Source of the DNA: Tetrastigma voinierianum
Lineage: Eukaryota; Streptophyta; Magnoliopsida; Vitales; Vitaceae
Direction: 5' to 3'
NCBI GenBank assembly: GCA_016808115.1
Contig: JAEQBH010001143.1
Location: 124,001 to 188,000, forward strand
DNA: 64,000 nt
Part shown: positions 22,833 through 35,339 of the stretch, one piece after another
Layout: each line of letters begins with the position of its first letter
How positions within the stretch are numbered: the first letter of the stretch is position 1
Translations under genes and position numbers: made by a program
Notes under the pieces: generated by a model
What the model saw: the letters and a program-made list of their open reading frames with translations, nothing else
What the model was told of the DNA's origin: nothing
Databases searched by the model: none

Positions 22833-23439
22833 CAACTAGAAATTTGCCTTGATAGATGTACGGGAAGGTGGTACGACACACTGGGGTGGGAAATGAAGCA
22901 TTGCATTTTAACATTAATGAAGTTTGGAACATCACGATGTAGATGTAGAAAAGTTATGGTATGAGAAAACAATAGTCTTCTGATGTTGAGTTGAATTCGT
23001 TGTATTCTTCAACATTCTATCAATAGTGAGATGAACTTTCGTTATCTTGAGAGTCTTGATTGTGAAATCACGCCTTCAAATTTGTTTAACAAAGAAACAG
23101 TCTCGAGCATAAATGAAAAAATGTAAAGATGAAGTATGCAGCCAGAAACAGAAAACTAGTGCAGAAGGGTTAACATTGAAAGAATTGCCCAGTCATTTGA
23201 ACTGAGTTTTAGAACCCGGAAAAGAGAAAACCGGTTATCATATAAGTACGTGGCCGAAGGCGAAGAACAGAAAGTTAGCTGGAAATTACGAGAAAAATAC
23301 AAGGGAAGCAATTGCTTGGTCGATTGAGATCTACGAGAAGGGTGCTCCCGGCCTCCATTTGCATGCCTGAAAATATTCTTGGAATGATAATCACGAAAAC
23401 TATTAAGCATCGAAGGAGGCTAAACCCGGTGATGAAAGA

Positions 23440-24200
23440 AGTTTGTCGAGAAAAAGAAGTTACGAGAAATGGTTAAATACATGTTTTTATATATGCTATA
23501 TCGGATAGTTCTTGGGTGAGCCCGGTACATGTAGTTCCTAAGAAGGTGGATTCCGCTGTGATCGAGAAATGAAAAGAATGGCTGATTCCTCTGAAGCGTG
23601 ACGGGATGGAGGGTGTGTATTGACTACGAGAAAGCGAATCTTGCAACAAGAAGGATCATTTACCACCTTTCATTGATCGAGATCTTTGGATAGATTGGCG
23701 AGGACACCCTCACTTTTGTTTCTTGATGGATACTACGGGTATAACCAAATTGCCATTGCGCGAGGATCGGGGGAGAAAATACTTTGTACCCATTTGGTAC
23801 TTTTGCCTTTAGGCGAATGCCATTTGGTTTGTGTAGCCAATGCTCTGGAACTTTCAAGATGCATGATGTCTATTTTTTACGATTTAGAGAATAAGTTATG
23901 GAGATCTTCATGGATGATTTTACCGAGTGTATGGATCGATTTTGAGCGATGCACATAACTTAAGGGCGGTACTTCAAAAGGTCGCAAGAGACGAGAATCT
24001 GGCTCTACGAGATTGGGAAAAATGTCATTTATGGTTATAGAAGAAAGGAATTGTCTTGGGGGCACATGATTTACTGCCGGAAATTTAAGTAGACCAAACA
24101 AAAGTTTCAATTATAAGAAATTTGATGCCACCATACCGGTCGAGGGAATTAGAAGTTTCTTAGGACATCTTGGATTTTCTGAAGATTTATCGGGAAGTTT
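23440..24200 (+). pseudogene. Athila-like reverse transcriptase, element A
   Basis: SWVSPVHVVPKK-type sequence lies near 23512-23550. The frame at 23686-23958 has LDGYYGYNQIAIA and CMMSIFYDLENK, the LDGYSGYNQI and RCMMSIFSDMVE blocks of Athila. The catalytic Phe-Met-Asp-Asp is readable at 23908-23919 in a neighbouring frame. Segments to 24190 include LGHKIS-, FLGHLGFS- and FSKIAEPL-like blocks. Frameshifts within 300 bases on each side make it non-functional. Confidence 0.8.
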
Positions 24201-24690
24201 TTTCAAAAATTGCTGAGCCGCTATGCGATTATTTGGAAAAGGATACTAAGTTCTATTTTGATGAATCACACTTCCAAATTCTTTTGAAGAAATCAAATCA
24301 AATTAGTTGAAGCTCTCATCATGGCAAAGCCGGATTGGAGCAGAGGAAATTTGGTATGTGTGATGCCGAGTGAGATCACTGCGATGGGGCTATATTGGGA
24401 CAAAAAAGATGAAAAAAGTGTTCAAGGCCGTATGCTATGCCCGACCAAAACCTTTAATGACTCGGGGAAAATTACTCTACTCTTGAAAGGGAATATGGCA
24501 ATAGTATTTGCATGTGAAAAATTTAGGCCATTACATTTTGGTGTCCCGTGTTATTAACACACAGCGATCATCTGATAATTAAGTATCTAATGCGAAAGAA
24601 GAAGCCAAAGCGAGCTGTTCAGGTGGAGTATTGTTATTACGGGAATTTGATTTAGAAATAAAAGACAAAGAAGGTTGTGAGCAATGTGAT
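24200..24690 (+). pseudogene. Athila-like RNase H, element A
   Basis: The frame at 24321-24557 corresponds to the region from APDW through CDASDYAVGAVLGQ to KTLNDAQ and EKFRPYLVG; here MAKPDWSRGNL, PTKTFNDSGKITLLLKGNM and CEKFRPLHFGV can be read. The first catalytic Asp region is changed (CVMPSEITAMG). HSDHLIIKYL- and KKKPKRAVQVE-like sequence follows near 24562-24620. Confidence 0.75.
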
Positions 24691-25990
24691 ATTTGGTCAC
24701 TTGTCAAGAGTGGAGAAGCCTGCGTACAGAAGAAGAAAGAAATAGCGAAAATTTTTCGGATGAGCGGTTATTCAAGCGTCACTCAATCCTGGTATGCGAT
24801 ATTGTGAACTTCTGGCTTGTGGGGTATTCCACCAGAATTCCAGCTACCGTGAGAAGAAGCTGGGAGGCCCTTGTGAGCACTACATACAGGATGACCAGTA
24901 TTGTTAAGAGGAGGCGATCGATTATAAGGAGATGTGTACGGAAGGTGAGCAAAGCATGATTTTACAAGAATGTGCATGCATCACCATATCAGAGGAACAA
25001 ACACTGCGGAGATAAAACAACCCACAAAATTCTCAGTCGAGGATTTTGCGGCCTATTATTTTAAGGATTGTTTTGAATGGGTGAAGTTATGTGATCAATA
25101 CGAAGTGTGGAAATATCAGCCAAAAGGCATGAAATGCCTCTGAGTATCTAGTGGTGCAATTTTTTGATGTATGGGGAATGGATTTTTACACATGAGACCT
25201 CAAACTAATTTGGAAATATATACATACTCCTAGCTATGGATTATGTATCAAAATGGGTTAGAGACGATAGCTTGTCCAAAGAATGATGCGATACGATTGT
25301 GGGATTTTCTGAAGAAATATTATCGAAGTTGATTTGGGGCGCTTTAAGAACTATATTAGGTGATGGAGGGGGCCATTTGCAAATAAGGAGTTTGACAAAC
25401 TCATGAAGCGAGATATGGTGTATCAAACACATTATGAGCTTGGCTTATCATCCTGCCTCAAACAAATGGGCAAGGCGAGAAATTTCAACCCAGGGAAATA
25501 AAGAAAAATTCTTGAAAAGGCTTTGTAAGTTCAGTAGAAAAGATTGGTCTTTGAAGCTTGATGATGCACTCCCAGGGCATAGGGCTACTTTAAAACTCCC
25601 ATTTAAGATGTCCCCATACGGGGGGCTTTGTCTTTGGAAAAACCTTGTCACCTACCTCTTGAGCTAGAGTATAAAGCTATGTGGGCCGTAAAAGCTAAAT
25701 TTTGATTTCAAGGCTGCTAAAGAAGAGAGGTACACTCAGTTAATTGAATTAGGAAGGATTTGAGGGAATGAAGCCTATAGTAGTGCCGGAATCTACAAAG
25801 ATAAAACAAAAAAAATGGCATGATGTGGCAGAATTTTGAGGAGAATTCAGAGCGGAGATGGAATCTGTTATTCAACTCGATTAAAGGTCTTTCCGAGGAA
25901 AGCTTAAATCGAATGGGTGGACCATGTCTGATGGTATCAGCGCACAATTTGGGCCGTGACACTTAGAACCCGACGTGAGAGAATTCAAAG
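24690..25990 (+). pseudogene. Athila-like integrase, element A
   Basis: An IPPEFQLPSEKKL-like stretch lies near 24828-24868 and a YKEMC/CACITIS zinc-finger remnant near 24925-24995. FFDVWGMDF, with a catalytic Asp, is at about 25158-25186. YVSKW is near 25244, and ANKEFDKLMKR is at about 25379-25412. LDDALPGHRATLKLPFKMSP, the Athila LDDALWAYRTAFKTP..MSPY block, lies at 25559-25618. KAKFDFKAAKEERYTQLIEL-type sequence follows near 25690-25755. Frames change many times. Confidence 0.75.
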
Positions 25991-28900
25991 TTAATGGTGC
26001 AGAGAGATTAAAAGCACTACTGCCGGGAAAGCAATTGGAAGAATAACCCATGGTTTGAATAAGGAAATTGAAGAAACAAAACAATGGCGTTAGCGAGTCG
26101 GTTAGACCAAAATTGAGCGGCTTTGTGATGATCCACATCACGATTTGTTTTAGAAGTTTTTCTTGTTATAGTTTATAATTTTTGTAATTTAAATTTCTAA
26201 TAGCTTTGTGTAATTTGATTCATATTTACGACAGAGAGTTGAAGAGTAGGTAAATATTTTTTGTTAGTTTTGCGGAATGATGAAAGATGAGCAAAGGGGG
26301 CATCCCGAATCGAAGCTTCAAATGCATCGGAGACAAAGGAAATTTTGCACAACTTCTTGATTTTATTTAAATTTTGTCTTTGATATGCCATGATTGAAAG
26401 TTTGAGAGTGCTATTTTGTTACAGTGCTTGAATTTAGAATATGATGCATAGTGGATGAGTTGTTGAATTTTGCATGATGAAGATGAATCGAGTTGTAGTT
26501 GTCTTGATTGGAATTGAATAAGTGAAATTGGCGTAATTTGGTATTAATGTTTGGTAGCAACATTAATCAAGGTTGCAACCAGAATCTTGGATATTGGAAA
26601 CAATAAAGTGGAAAAGAAAGTCAAAATAGTGGCTTAGGGTTGTTTGGCGAAATAAGAAGGGAAAGAAATCTTTATGTTGCGGCGTCAAATTCTCTGTCGG
26701 GTACATTTCGGTCGCGAAGCAAATGCGAGAGTTGCGACCAGAATAATCCAAAAATTCAATAAAAGTGGGATTTTAAACCTCTCATTTTGGGCGTCCTAGC
26801 AGTTAAAAATTAAATTCATTGAAAATCATCAATTAAAAAGTTTAAAAATGCGATGGCGTGAGCTTAGAATTGAGCGGCGATCCTCGATTTCAGGTCAATT
26901 CCAAATTAACTTAAACCTTTCAATTCTGCATCACTCATTCAAAATCTTTGAAATAAATAGTTATTAATGCAAAAACATAAATCAATGTCTTGATTAAACG
27001 AATTGGTTTGGTCTGCTCAGTTTCAAAGAGAATAATCCGAGGGAATTTAATAACTCGAGAAAACGATCGATATTCTCTCCACCCAATTCCCAAAACCTCG
27101 GATTTGGAAATATGAAAAGCATGAATTAGAAGCCTCATTCAATTCATTCATCGAAATTTAAATAAATAATAAATGGTCTTGTGGTTCCCAAGAAGCCTTA
27201 AATCACTATAAGGATGGGATAACAAAGAAGGAAAATAAACAAAGGAATGAAGAGAAGGAGAATGAGAGAAAAAAGTTCTGAGGCATTAAACAGAGCTTAT
27301 GGAATGAATGGAGTGGGAAAACAAACCAATTCATTCATTTGTTATAAAACATTTGTGTAATCAAGAAAAGTGAGGTTGATGGGAAGGAATTAGGAAGAAG
27401 GGTTCAAGTGAGACCCATCCAGCTTGAGAAAGCTCTAAAGAAAAGAAAGGAAGGAAGGAAGACGATTTGTTGAACTGAGCCTTGTTAATAGTGGATGGCT
27501 CTTGGAGCAAGCTCGAGGTGCAGTGAACCAAATAAGGTAGAAGCTACAGTGCCCGGAGAGGGAGATGTGGGTTTGGGTAAAAATATAAGGAGTTTTCTCG
27601 ATTTAGTTATGATCTTATTTGTAGGGAGCGGATTGTCTGATATCGAAATGTTTTGATATTTGGGCCAAAATTCTTGTTGAGCTAGAAATTGGTGTTTTTG
27701 AGTTCACGAATCGATATGAAATTTTGTTTTTTTGTGTCATTTTGTTTGGCTATGAAAGAATGAGATTCCTATTCTGGCACAAGGATCAAAATGACAATTA
27801 CGTTTTCCGAGGAACAAATTTCGAGGAAGAATAAGGCGTGATTATTAAAGCGGAAATTAGGGTTGCGACTGCATTGTTTAAGTCATTATAGATTGCAAAA
27901 ATTGGAGTAGTTGTCTTGATGGAACAAAAGTGCTTGGTTGAAATAATGTAAGTAGATAGTAAATAAGTACAAGTCTTGAAGAAATGACCACACTTGGTCG
28001 ACAAAACTTATGAAACTTTGAGAGGAATTAGGAACATCTTAAGGAAATTCGAGTTAAGAGTCCATAGTCCTAGAACTTACAATTGGGGTATTGATTGAGG
28101 CGAAATCTTAGGTGAAAACAACCAGCCGAAGTGATAGAGGGTATCCTTGGAAGTTTGAGCTTTTTCTAAGCCTACCTTCAATATATCTTTAAAGAAACAT
28201 TCTCTAGTTCCATAATTTGAGCCAAATGTAAGCCTTATTCTTCAACAACAACAACCGAAACTGGGTATTCTTCCTGTAATATAATTTATATGAAGTCAAA
28301 TGTCCAATTCACATAAAAGTCAATATGTATAATAAAACAAGTTTAAAAAGATTTCAAATTTTGAATAACAGGTAGAAGTAAAAGATATAATGATAGTGAA
28401 TATTTAGTCTGAAATTATTTCCCCCGGAACAGTCGTTCAGTGTTTCAACATCTAAACTCCCACTCAACCTGTGGAGCTGGCACTCCAAAAGCTCTCAAGA
28501 GTAATAGAAAGCCTAAGAAGACAAAACATTGCACTATTCCCAACATACAAAAAAAAAAAAAAACAGAAGCAAAAGAGTTCAAGAACAAAGGAACTGGCCT
28601 GAACAAAGTGTATATGGAAATTAAAATTCCATAAAAAGAATTCAAAAGGATGAATCAGGCTAAGATTGGGGAGAATCAACAAGTACAAAGAAGAAAAAGG
28701 GTGAAAGCTGAAGGCAACAAGCACAGAGAAAATGTGGAAACTAGGTGATTTGCAACTTAAATTTTCCCATTATCTACCCAATTACCTAAGCCTAACATTA
28801 CAAACCTAAAAGACCTGATTGATCTCTCCAAGGTTGATTTACCTATTAGCGGAGATCAATATGAAAATGTTTATGGGACTTTGACAAACAGTCCAAAAAT

Positions 28901-29074
28901 CTAAGATTAAATCTAAATTCAAATATGAAGTAGATGAAAAGGATTAGCAAGACTCGCACACACAATACGTAACAAGACTTACAATAAACTGCGAAATACA
29001 TTATTTAACCAAGAAATTTGTGATAAAAGTGTACCATTTCTTATTCTTGAATCGAAACTGAAATTTAAAATGAT
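25990..29074 (+). other. 3' non-coding region of element A upstream of B
   Basis: After integrase there are about 3 kb with no convincing frame. A few GTCGCGAA and GTTGCGAC motifs occur at 26709-26740, followed by an AATAAAAGTGGG stretch. Purine-rich sequence with LxxLRREKE-like coding noise lies at 27220-27480. A CTCCCACTCAACCTGTGGAG block at 28456-28475 resembles sequences seen near other plant retroelements, but I cannot place it. Athila elements often carry a degenerate extra ORF here; I could not recognise one. Confidence 0.5.
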
Positions 29075-29627
29075 GCTGGTGATGAGCTTAAAAGTCATCT
29101 ATTTTCAGTCCATTTTTCTGATTTATTTTATTCTAAAAAGGCCGATTATGTGCGTGAATACTAATACTTTCACTCAAACTGCAGTGCCAGGAATTCAAAA
29201 GAAAGCGTAATTGCAAGAAAAGGAGCAGTATCGTATTGTTAAAAAACATGTAATCGTCAAGGAAATTGCAGCAGAGAGGCGAAAAGGATTAAAGGACGAT
29301 GTCGTGGAAGCTCATGAATCGAAATACATATTAAGGTCAGAATCTACAGTTCAAGTCGCAAACGGCTGCAATTGAAGACAAAACGAAGCCGGGCGTAAAA
29401 GAAACTCAAAGTCAAGGAATCAGAATTTACAAGAAGAAGATATGATGTCGCGGCACATCATTCGTGAGGTCATGCACTAAACCCGCACGCTGGGACAAGA
29501 GGTCATACACAAAAAGAAGTTTCCATGCAAGATAAACACCGACACATTTATGTCGCCGACAACCGGATGCAAATAAGCATATCAACACCGAACGAAGGCC
29601 GCGACATCAACTTGCAAGGAAACTAAG

Positions 29628-29982
29628 GTCGCGACATCATCAGCTAAAGAGAGAAGGTCGCGATATCATTCAAATGGTCGCTGACATCGGGCCAGAAGAA
29701 AGAAGGTCGCCATAACACCGCCGTCGCGATCACCCGTAAAGACTGAGGTCGACATCATAAAGAGGTCGCCAAGCATCCGCCGCAAGGGACCGTAAGGTCG
29801 GACAACATTGAGCCGTCGCTGGCTATCAAATAAAAGATGCGGCGTCGCGACGCCGCAGTTTTCGCACATCGCTCAAAGAGGTCGCGACAAGACCGTTCGT
29901 CGCTGGCGCATCAATTCCACCAAAGACATGTCGCGATCAAACGTGGCTTCGCGACGAAGGTCGAGACAATGTAGGTCGCGAC
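29628..29982. repeat. GTCGCGAC cluster in U3 of element B
   Basis: Exact GTCGCGAC copies start at 29628, 29844, 29881 and 29975. Many variants surround them from about 29440 to 30000 (GTCGCGGC, GTCGCGAT, GGCCGCGACATC, GTCGCTGACATC). The exact copies end about 90 bases before the TATA box, as in element A. Confidence 0.85.
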
Positions 29983-30074
29983 AAAGAATTGATGTCGCTG
30001 ACATCAACAAACCAATCGGGCCGCTTAACTCCAAGTCCAAAAGAGGTGCATCAAATTAGCCCAACTTCAACTCC

Positions 30075-30082
30075 TATAAATA
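30075..30082 (+). promoter_or_regulatory. TATA box, 5' LTR of element B
   Basis: CTCCTATAAATATGG is a canonical plant TATA context at the place matching the TATA boxes in both LTRs of element A, just downstream of the GTCGCGAC cluster. Confidence 0.6.
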
Positions 30083-31512
30083 TGGCTGCCATCAAGGAAC
30101 GCAGCTCAAGCGACTCAAAGAGAGATCCGGTTAAGGTCCTATATTTTAATTTTCTTTTCTTTCTTTGTTTATTTTGTAAATTAGTCTTCGTGATTGTTTT
30201 AAATTTAGATCCAACGTTAGATGTTAAAGCTTAGTCGAACGAGATTTATATTTTCGTATTACCGCCCGTTGTTTGAATTCCAGACAAATTCTGGATTTCT
30301 AACTACCGCTTTCCTAATTACGCGTTTCATCTGAAGCTACCGTATGGTGTAATCTGTGGTTTAAACCCAGCCTATCGGGAATGATCGCTATCGTCAGAAA
30401 TTATCTTTCCTGCATAATTTTATTCATCGATGTTTAACTCCGCTTGTAAATCTACTTATGTGTTTTGTTTATTTTGTGCTTGATCCCACATCGTTGTCGC
30501 CACTCCATAAACTTAATCGTTCTGCTTCCGCTTCTGTGAGGCTCCTGAGTGACACAGTAAAGGCATTCTGAGATGAAGAGTAATTCAGTGGACTATGATG
30601 CGAACTCCTTGTCGTGATTTCATGTGATCTCATGATTAAATTGATAAATCCTCTTTCACTTGGAGACGAATGAGTTGAACGATTTATCAATTTAAACATG
30701 CGTATAGTTCTCTCGATTCGGAATGGTGAATCTAATCCCGTGTTAGCAAGGATCTAATCAAGGAAAGAATGAGTCGCCACTGAGGAAGAGAAACCAGTAT
30801 AGTGTAAATATGTGCAATGACTATAATTTAGAGCTGCGCCTGTGCTTACATCTGTGTCAGGGGTGGTAATGGCATTGAAAAAGAAAATACCCATAACAAG
30901 GCAGCCCAGACAAAGGTAGTTATCTAATCCCACTGCCTTCGAGGGAAACAAAGTGAAGGTGAGATGATGAACTATAGGTTCGAGAGATCCACCGGCACTT
31001 TCATAATTCCTGGACTAGCTTTTAACCAAGGGTTCATAAAGCAAAATTACATTGCAACCGATATTGATGTTTCACAATAGCTTTATTTTCAATGTTCTTA
31101 TAGATAATCGTCACTAAATTCTCCTTGTCATTTCATTATTTCAGTATTCAACATTTGTTACATTCAATTCTTTTAGTTTCATTATTTTATGCTTTCAAAC
31201 TTATTCTAAATTGCCTATCATAGTCCAAATAGTATAGAGTCAGTAGTCGTGGTAGTTGATTGAAAATTTTCGAGATCCTCTGCGGGGATCGAGACCGACT
31301 AAAATCCACTTTATTACTTGTTCGACTGCACTTGGGTAGAATCATGATCAAACTAGGAAGAAATTTATCCAGCCTTAAGGAAACCATTTTTAATCGTAAG
31401 ATAATTGCAAAGAAATATAATTAACAAGTTTACGGCATTATTGTTGGGGATTAGACAATAGTCCTTTGATAATAGTGTCATAAATTTGTATACGCCTTTC
31501 GTCCAACGAACA

Positions 31513-31536
31513 AGTTTTTGGCATCGCTGTTTAGGA
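31513..31536 (+). promoter_or_regulatory. Primer-binding site, element B
   Basis: AGTTTTTGGCATCGCTGTTTAGGA directly follows the LTR end and is a decayed form of the Athila Asp-tRNA primer site (TTTGGCGCCGTTGCCGGGGA). Confidence 0.6.
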
Positions 31537-31639
31537 TTTTATAATAACAAGTTTTCGCTCCACACGGATCGAAAGAATTTAGTAGATCAATATTCAGTGA
31601 AAGAAGGAAATACTAATTTGGACATTTAAAGAAAGAACA

Positions 31640-32705
31640 AAATAGTTTTTCATAAAAGGGTTATTTAGCCACTAACCTTTTAACAAGCCATATTGAAAAT
31701 ATTTATCGCTTCGACTAATCCTATTACGGAGTATTGTTATTTCAGAAGAACTTTAATGCATAGGAAACAGAACACTGATCTGATTCCAGCAGATCACGAA
31801 TTAGAGAGAACACCAAGCTTGAGAAAAACAAAAGGGCGTAAAACTCACTTATGGCGAGAGCAAGACCAGACTGGCGATGCAGAACAGCGCGAAGGCCTCC
31901 AATCACTGACAATGGAGGACTTTTGAGACCTATTATTCAGATGAATACTCAGAATCGTGACGTACCTTACGCTGATGCAAATAACTTTGAACTGCCGCGA
32001 CTGACATAACAGTTCAAGAACAATGAAGCGCATCGTCATCCCACGTAAGACCCAAATGAGCACCTGGAAGGTTTCTCAGATGGCAAACACAAAAGAAGTT
32101 TGAATTGTAGAGACCGAGGTCATAAAACGCATTTATTCCCATTTTCTAAGAGATACAAAGAGCCCATGTGGTATGAATCTACCATGTGTCTCCGTCGATA
32201 CTGGGAGGAGCCAGAGCTTCACTTGCAGATTCTTCCCATCACTCACCTCGTAGAAGGAGGGAGATAATATCTCCAAGCAGGGGGAAGACGAGAGCCTTGC
32301 GAGTACTGAGAGATTCAAAAGGTTGTTTAAAAGATGCCCAATGCATGGAATAGATCTAAAGACATAGACGGACATAAAGTAGAATACGCCTAAATGATAT
32401 CTAAGGGGCATTATCGCGCTTCATGCTTCGGAGCATTCAAACTAAGAGTGCCGGGGCAGGCAAGAGATCCGACAGGACTCGGCGTAATGCACATGAAAAC
32501 TCCATCAGTTTTCTGGCAATTAGCAGAGGAAGAGAGTCATGAGCCGAAAGCAAGATGACAATGCATATGGAGGCAAAGTTAGATGCCATCATGCATAGAA
32601 CGACAAGCAAGAGAGGAAGATGCACACGTTCATGAAATAGAGCGCTTGGAAAGGGAACTATTGAGAGAAGGCTTGATGAAAACTACTAAAGAATTGTTTT
32701 ATGAC
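31640..32705 (+). pseudogene. Athila-like gag, C-terminally truncated, element B
   Basis: ADHELERTPSLRKTKGRK followed by REGLQSLTMEDF (frame at 31693-31926) is the Athila Gag N-terminus. Near 32245-32340 SPRRREIISP- and LRVLRDSKG-like segments match the same block as element A 21180-21290. MEAKLDAIMH and DKQERKMH near 32568-32625 match A's Gag tail. Shortly after, at about 32705, the sequence jumps into reverse transcriptase. Confidence 0.7.
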
Positions 32706-33480
32706 GCCAGGACTAAGAAAGACCATATTCACATGCCCCTATGGTACCTTGCCTTCGTATGATGCCATTTGGTCGTGCGTTCGCTACTTTCCACGATGCA
32801 TGATGTCAATGTTCTTTATTTGGTCGAGGAAGTCATGGAAATTTTTATGGATGACTTCACAGTGTATGGGTCTAGTTTTGAACAATGTCTGAACAACCTG
32901 GAAACAGTACTTCAAAGATGCAAGGACAAACAACTAGCACTAAATTAGGAAAAATGCCATTTCATGGTAACATAAGGTATTGTTTCGTCGCAAAATTTCA
33001 ATAGGCTGTAAGGACCAATCCAAAATTTCCATTATCAAAACCCTCCTGCACCTCCCACAACAAAGAAAGCGGGATAAGGAGTTTCGTAAGCATACCGGAT
33101 TTTATAGAGATTCATCAAAGACTTCTCAAAGATATCCGTACCACTATGCGTGACATCGGAGAAGGACACAAAGTTTAATTTCATGATTCCCCGCATACGC
33201 TTTGAAGAAATCAAGATCAGACGTTCAAGCACCTATCATGGCTACACCATAATGGATCAAGGATTCAATGTGTGATGCCAAGTGATTTAGAATGTAAATT
33301 TCCCCCCCGACAAGAAAAGAGAAACATTCGCAGCCATATACTATGCTAGCAAAACTCTCAATGAAGCACAAGAAAACTATCTCATTAAATCAAAAGGAGA
33401 TGCTAGCCATAGTGTTCAGGAGAAATTCAGGCCATACATTTGGGATCCTATGTTATAGCTTCATTATTGCACTATAAGAA
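32706..33480 (+). pseudogene. Partial reverse transcriptase and RNase H, element B
   Basis: The frame at 32701-32892 begins with KTIFTCPYGTLPSYDAIWSC, which corresponds to the middle of Athila reverse transcriptase (QEKTTFTCPFGTFAYRRMPF). CMMSMF follows, and Phe-Met-Asp-Asp is intact at 32844-32855. RNase H is recognisable at 33320-33435 by AIYYASKTLNEAQENY and EKFRPY. The fingers and N-terminal palm are absent because of the gag-RT deletion, so no active enzyme is possible. Confidence 0.75.
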
Positions 33481-33639
33481 TCACCAAATATCCGATGTCA
33501 AAAAGGAAGGTTTCGCACCGATAAGGTGGGTGTCGCTACGCAAGAGGTTTGATCTCTGGAGATTAAAGATAAAGGTGACAATGTGACAGTTGATAACTCT
33601 CGGTCTGCATTGCAAAAGTTAGAATGAAACAAAAGGAGG

Positions 33640-34945
33640 AGGTAATTAACAGAACTTCCTAGATGAACAAATGCTTAAGGTGTCATTCAACTTCCATGGT
33701 ATGTCAGAGACAGGAATTACCTAGCTTGTGGGAGCAGTTCCTGCGAATTCAAATACCAAACGTAAAAGAAAGCTCTCAGATCGATGCCATGTGCAATTAC
33801 ATCTTGGACGACCCACTCTATTTAAAAGAGGTGTCGACATGATTATCAAGATGTACCAGAGAGTGAACAAAGCAAAATTATGAAACAGCCATGCATCACC
33901 ATACTGGGCATTTTTCTAGAGAAATAATGTACCATAAGATACTCCAATCGATTTTATTGCCCACCGTTTTCGTAGAGACTCGGGACAATAATAAATTATG
34001 ATAGATGCCATAAAATATTGGAAATATCAGCAAAGATAAATGAAATGCCCCAAAGGTATAATGGTGGTGCAAATTTTTGATGTATGGGGGAATAGATTTT
34101 ATGGGGACCATTCCCACCATCATTTGAAACTCGATATACCATCATGTGTGTGGATTATGTTTCAAATGGGTGGAAGCAAAGGGTTTGGTCTAAGGAATGA
34201 TGCTAATACAAGCCAGAGTTTCTACAAAAGAATATTTTCGAGTGCATTCGTAGAACACCTAACTATTATTATGATGGGGGAGTTTACCGCAAACAAAATA
34301 TTTGCAAAACTCATGAGTGTATGGGATCAAGTATATAAGGAGTCTAGCTTATCATCCTGCACCAACGACAAAGTGCATTTCCAACGGGAGATTAAAAGAA
34401 TCGAAAAGATCAGAGTTCAAGCAGGAAGGATCGTCTTCCAAACTTGATGATGCACTTTGGGCTTACAGATCGCATTCAAAACTCCCAGCTGGAATGTCCC
34501 CATACGTAGTTGTCTTTAGCAAACCATGTCATCTACCTTTCTAGAAATGGAATACAAAGCTAAAAGGGCCATCAAGAAGCTGAACTTTGATTTTAAAACT
34601 CAAGAAGGAAGAGAGAGATTGCTCCAACTGAATGAACTGGAAGAACTAAGAAATGAAGCCTACGACAATGTTAGAATATACAAGGACAAAACAAAGAAAT
34701 GGCATGATCAGAGGATTCAGAGAAAGAGTTCGTAATTGTGGAGAACATGTTCTTCTTTTAACTCCATATTAGTTATTTCCGGGAAGTTAAAACTAAATGG
34801 AGCTGACTATACACGCAGGTTAAGCACTACATTTGGAACAAGAACATTAAAGACCGATGTCAGAAGAATTTATCAATGGACAAAGACTGGGGCGATTATC
34901 GTGCTGGTGGAGGAAAGAAAGGAAGAGCTCCGTACCGTTCATTAA
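33640..34945 (+). pseudogene. Athila-like integrase, element B
   Basis: ILDDPLYLKEVS-type sequence is at 33803-33838, and a KQPCIT/HHTG zinc-finger region near 33882-33905. FDVWGNRFYGDH at 34077-34112 is the WGIDFMGP block with the catalytic Asp region altered. VDYVSNGWKQR-type sequence is near 34150. The frame at 34317-34544 carries LAYHPAP, KLDDALWAYRSHSKLPAGMS and KPCHLPF. The frame at 34526-34735 is the cleanest, with KRAIKKLNFDFKTQEGRERL, ELEELRNEAYDNVRIYKDKT and KKWHDQRIQ. It is interrupted by frameshifts. Confidence 0.8.
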
Positions 34946-35339
34946 GAGAGAGAATCAACAAAGAAAGCTCATACTATGACTAAACATAAATGATGGAGGC
35001 AAACTCATAGACTTGATTTTAGACCAACTTGATTTACTTTCTAGTTCTTATAATGATTAGTTAGTACTTGAGTAGTTAATTTTGTTTAATTAAATCCTTT
35101 CGAAATTTTGCAGTGCTTATGTAAAATGCAAGGGAAGGAGAGAAAAGGACAACTCCAGGACATCTCCAAAGAATCCTGCGTAAGAAAACGACAAGAAAAG
35201 GGGGTACTTTCTCCCTAAACAAATTCGTGGAAATCAATGTAATACATTTTTGAGTTGTCATGCGGGAATGATTAAATTGATGATTAAGAGTGTGCAAATT
35301 AATAAGAAGTAAAAAGATGTCCACTCATTAAATTTGAGG

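Larger units (their letters stand above)
29080..31512 (+). repeat. 5' LTR of element B
   Basis: TGATGAGCTTAAAAGTCATC to CGTCCAACGAACA is 2433 bases. It has the same plan as the LTR of A but diverged sequence: GTCGCGAC cluster, TATA box at 30075-30082, then a T-rich stretch and GTTTATTTTG. Its end, ATAGTCCTTTGATAATAGTG through to AACGAACA, recurs at 39690-39745 as the 3' LTR remnant. Confidence 0.8.
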
